This document shows, one piece after another, positions 61,829-64,000 of a stretch of DNA of 64,000 bases (position 1 is its first letter; each line of letters begins with the position of its first letter). The notes beneath the pieces are model-generated. The model saw only the letters and a list, made by a program, of their open reading frames with translations, searched no databases and was not told where the DNA came from. This DNA comes from Calidifontibacter indicus (lineage in GTDB: Bacteria; Actinomycetota; Actinomycetes; Actinomycetales; Dermatophilaceae), in assembly GCF_003386865.1 (NCBI RefSeq), contig NZ_QTUA01000001.1, forward strand, positions 186,001 through 250,000. Direction: 5' to 3'. The position numbers and the translations under genes are program-made.

Positions 61829-62947
61829 ATGAAGACCGATTCGGTCGAACTGCACACCCGGCTGGACCTCACGCGCTGCGCGCAACTGATCAACGATTCG
61901 TTCCGCCGCATGAAGGCCGACAGCGTAGCCCCGGTGCAAGCCAGCGGTAATCCGCTGGACAGCATCGGCATGGTCCAGCCGGATGTGGCAGTGGTCGGGT
62001 CCAGAGCGGGCAAACTGAACCTCTGGGCAATCCAGGTCTACATCTACGCCCTTACAGACGGTTGCCTCATCGACCTGGTCGCGGTTGGTGACGGTGGCTT
62101 TACGCGCGCCATGGGCGGTGCACGTAACACCTTTTCGCTCTCGAAGGGTAGACAACAAGTGCAGGCAATGGTGTCGGAACTGCGTGCAGCCGACCCGTCT
62201 CTGACGCTTGCAGGATCCGACCCTCAGCCGACGCCGTCTGGGCCATCCTCACCACCGGCCACCGCGCTGCCAGAACCTGAGCCCAACACCGATCGCGCCC
62301 TACCCGTCGTGGCCGCCACTCCTACCAGCGGGGTAGCCGACCTGCCGACGCCTCACCAGCAGCCCACGACGGGGCTGAGCTCGGGCCAGATCCGCGATCT
62401 CAGCGCGGCGGAGACGGTCGTAGCCCAAGGGGCGAACCGGCCCTTACCCACTTCCGCGGACAATCGCATCGTGTTGCGGACAACATGGCTGACCCCGCCT
62501 GATTCCGGTATCGACGTATCGGCGCTGGCGGTGGACTCGCAGCAACGGGCTGTCTCTGAATCGCACTTCGTCTTCTACGGCAACCCGAGGTCACCGGAGG
62601 GCGCCCTAGCCGTGAAAGTGGCGGGTGCTGGTGACGCTAGTGTCGAGGTCAGCCTTGACCGCGTGCCGTTATCGGTCGCAAAGATTCTGATCATTGCCTC
62701 TATCGACCCCGTCCGGCGCCCGATCACATTTAGCGACGTTGGACACTTGATCACGACAGTTCACTGCACAGATGACGGCCGCCCACTTCTTGGATTTGAC
62801 GCCGCAGAGGCGGCCACGCAAGAAACTGCCATGCTTCTGTGCGAGGTCTACCGTCGAGACAGCGAGTGGAAGTTCCGAGCCATCGGCCAGGGCTTCTTCG
62901 ATGGCCTCGCCGGAGTGATCCGAACCTTTGGTCTGCAGACCGCGTAA
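61829..62947 (+). CDS. TerD-domain protein with a novel N-terminal domain
   Basis: 372 residues. The C-terminal TerD domain begins near residue 225: GIDVSALAVDSQQRAVSESH, then FVFYGNPRSPEGAL and the end motif CEVYRRDSEWKFRAIGQG. It lacks some of the acidic residues of the metal-binding loop (GAGDASVEVSL where GDDE-like sequence is usual). A Pro/Ser/Thr-rich linker (130-210) separates an unrecognised N-terminal domain of about 125 residues containing DSFRRMKADSVAPVQASGNP and LNLWAIQVYIYALTDG. No signal peptide. TerD proteins take part in stress, tellurite and phage-related responses. Codon use is less G+C-biased than in neighbours, suggesting acquired DNA. Confidence 0.75.
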   Translation: MKTDSVELHTRLDLTRCAQLINDSFRRMKADSVAPVQASGNPLDSIGMVQPDVAVVGSRAGKLNLWAIQVYIYALTDGCLIDLVAVGDGGFTRAMGGARNTFSLSKGRQQVQAMVSELRAADPSLTLAGSDPQPTPSGPSSPPATALPEPEPNTDRALPVVAATPTSGVADLPTPHQQPTTGLSSGQIRDLSAAETVVAQGANRPLPTSADNRIVLRTTWLTPPDSGIDVSALAVDSQQRAVSESHFVFYGNPRSPEGALAVKVAGAGDASVEVSLDRVPLSVAKILIIASIDPVRRPITFSDVGHLITTVHCTDDGRPLLGFDAAEAATQETAMLLCEVYRRDSEWKFRAIGQGFFDGLAGVIRTFGLQTA

Positions 62948-63000
62948 CGCCTGCGGCTGGCCGGTCTGGGCTTCCGCGGCCCACTGGCCTCATCGTCGGC

Positions 63001-64000
63001 TCAGACGTTGCGGCGGTACTGACCGCCGACCTCGAAGAAGGCCTCGGTCACCTGCTGCAGCGAGCACACCCGCGCGGCGCGCATCAGCACGTCGAACACG
63101 TTGTCGCCGTTGACCGCGGCCGTCCGCAGCTCGTCGAGCGCCGCCTTCGCCTCGGTCTGGTGCCGCTGCTGGAAGTCACGGACGCGGGTGAGCTGGCCCT
63201 GCTTCTCCTGCTCGGTGCCGCGGGCGAGTTCGATGTGCTTGGGCGTGCCGTCGTCGTCGGCGTTCGGGTTGCGGAAGGTGTTGACGCCGATGATCGGCAG
63301 CGACCCGTCGTGCTTGCGGTGTTCGTAGAGCATCGACTCGTCCTGGATGCGGCCGCGCTGATAGCCGGTCTCCATCGCGCCGAGCACACCGCCGCGCTCG
63401 GTGATGCGGTCGAACTCCTTGAGCACCGCGGCCTCGACCAGGTCGGTGAGCTCGTCGATGACGAACGAACCCTGCAGCGGGTTTTCGTTCATCGCCAGGC
63501 CCCACTCGCGGTTGATGATCAGCTGGATCGCCAGCGCGCGGCGCACCGACTCGGTGGTCGGGGTGGTGACGGCCTCGTCGAAAGCGTTGGTGTGCAACGA
63601 GTTCGCGTTGTCGTAGATCGCGATGAGCGCCTGCAGCGTGGTGCGGATGTCGTTGAAGTCCATCTCCTGCGCGTGCAGCGAGCGGCCGGACGTCTGCACG
63701 TGGTACTTCAGCTTCTGGCTGCGTTCGTTGGCGCCGTACTTCTCCTTCATCGCGACCGCCCAGATGCGGCGTGCGACGCGGCCGATGACGGAGTACTCCG
63801 GGTCCATGCCGTTACTGAAGAAGAACGACAGGTTGGGCGCGAAGTCGTCGATCTTCATGCCGCGCGCGAGGTAGCTCTCGACGTAAGTGAACCCGTTGGC
63901 GAGGGTGAACGCGAGCTGGCTGATCGGGTTGGCCCCGGCCTCGGCGATGTGGTAGCCGGAGACGCTCACCGAGTAGAAGTTGCGCACCTGGTGCTGGATG
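63001..64000 (-). CDS. icmF: fused isobutyryl-CoA mutase, C-terminal part (cut by window edge)
   Basis: 332 residues of the large mutase domain are visible; the frame stays open to base 64000, and the GTG at 63987 is internal. Signatures are [98 protein letters not shown] and the extreme C-terminus [12 protein letters not shown]. The C-terminus ending after the mutase domain, with no B12 domain behind it, fits IcmF, where the B12-binding and G-protein chaperone modules precede. It interconverts isobutyryl-CoA and butyryl-CoA. Confidence 0.88.
   Translation of the reverse strand, partial: IQHQVRNFYSVSVSGYHIAEAGANPISQLAFTLANGFTYVESYLARGMKIDDFAPNLSFFFSNGMDPEYSVIGRVARRIWAVAMKEKYGANERSQKLKYHVQTSGRSLHAQEMDFNDIRTTLQALIAIYDNANSLHTNAFDEAVTTPTTESVRRALAIQLIINREWGLAMNENPLQGSFVIDELTDLVEAAVLKEFDRITERGGVLGAMETGYQRGRIQDESMLYEHRKHDGSLPIIGVNTFRNPNADDDGTPKHIELARGTEQEKQGQLTRVRDFQQRHQTEAKAALDELRTAAVNGDNVFDVLMRAARVCSLQQVTEAFFEVGGQYRRNV

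Noticed and set aside
63985-63987. GTG 63987 as the start of a 328-residue mutase
   Set aside because: The frame is open upstream to the window end, and the surrounding residues are internal to the mutase domain.
1-64000. tRNA, rRNA, prophage or IS elements
   Set aside because: I looked for tRNA-like arms, rRNA-conserved blocks, integrase or transposase motifs and found none. A computed search (tRNAscan, Rfam, ISfinder) would be decisive.

Overview
The window is high-G+C DNA with a strong G/C bias at third codon positions, many GTG starts and dense 1-4 nt stop/start overlaps. Gene content points to an actinobacterium of the Micrococcales, plausibly near Dermacoccaceae or Intrasporangiaceae: a DUF222/HNH protein of the 13E12 type, a Rv0909-like small protein, an actinobacterial-type phosphofructokinase, a stand-alone LigD-type polymerase, a WS/DGAT-like acyltransferase relic, fused isobutyryl-CoA mutase (IcmF), and a Corynebacterium-like myo-inositol (iol) cluster with a Cgl0158-family gene. 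The genus is a guess. It looks like ordinary chromosome. I see no phage, no IS transposase, no CRISPR array, and no rRNA or tRNA gene.

Layout. 0-2.4 kb: truncated DUF692 (MNIO-type) gene with an overlapping small partner, a small membrane protein, and a LigD-like polymerase. 2.4-6.3 kb (minus): GT39 glycosyltransferase plus GT2 donor synthase, and a DUF4352 protein with its own terminator. 6.5-10.6 kb: NarL-type two-component system, Tat-exported FAD oxidase, Gln/Gly-rich membrane-anchored protein. 10.6-18.8 kb: SDR, frameshifted HNH/DUF222 gene, SWIM-SNF2 helicase, NAD synthetase. 19-26.9 kb: acyl-CoA ligase, FAD oxidase, DUF3253 protein, HTH/HEAT-like regulator, enoyl-CoA hydratase, thioredoxin and a DUF2599 lipoprotein. 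27-32.2 kb (minus): a tightly coupled operon of Baeyer-Villiger-type monooxygenase, GT4, methyltransferase, (alpha/alpha)-barrel protein and methyltransferase. 32.3-43.5 kb: G6PDH-like protein, OsmC, hydrolases, NUDIX, PfkA, GNAT, FAD oxidoreductase, OmpA-like lipoprotein, Rv0909-like protein and an SRPBCC-epimerase fusion. 43.6-50.7 kb: iolD, a GntR regulator and iolC-Cgl0158-iolB-iolA. 50.7-60.1 kb: P1 peptidase, double GNAT, WS/DGAT pseudogene, YczE-like protein, PEP carboxylase, an unknown protein, and a metal-receptor/DUF202 operon. 60.2-64 kb: glutaminase-STAS, a Cys-rich miniprotein with a TerD-domain protein in lower-G+C DNA, and the C-terminal part of IcmF.

Systems. The iol block encodes myo-inositol breakdown from the diketone ring cleavage onward (IolD, IolB, IolC, a candidate aldolase, IolA). 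IolG, IolE and a transporter are not in the window. Two near-identical operators, AATGTCANNACATT, lie upstream of iolD and at the gntR-iolC divergent promoter, which suggests that one GntR regulator controls both units. The GT39/GT2 pair looks like polyprenyl-phosphate-sugar-dependent glycosylation at the cell surface. The five-gene minus-strand operon looks like an uncharacterised glycan or lipid tailoring pathway.

Non-coding structure. The window carries several dispersed palindrome families. Family A (three copies, about 70-76 bp) lies 31-48 bp upstream of three minus-strand start codons in one orientation. Family B (three copies, two of them in tandem) and several other perfect hairpins sit between convergent genes. 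A perfect 26-bp inverted repeat separates nadE from the acyl-CoA ligase. Two genes are broken: the HNH/DUF222 gene by one missing base, and the WS/DGAT gene by an internal deletion that removes the HHxxxDG catalytic motif.
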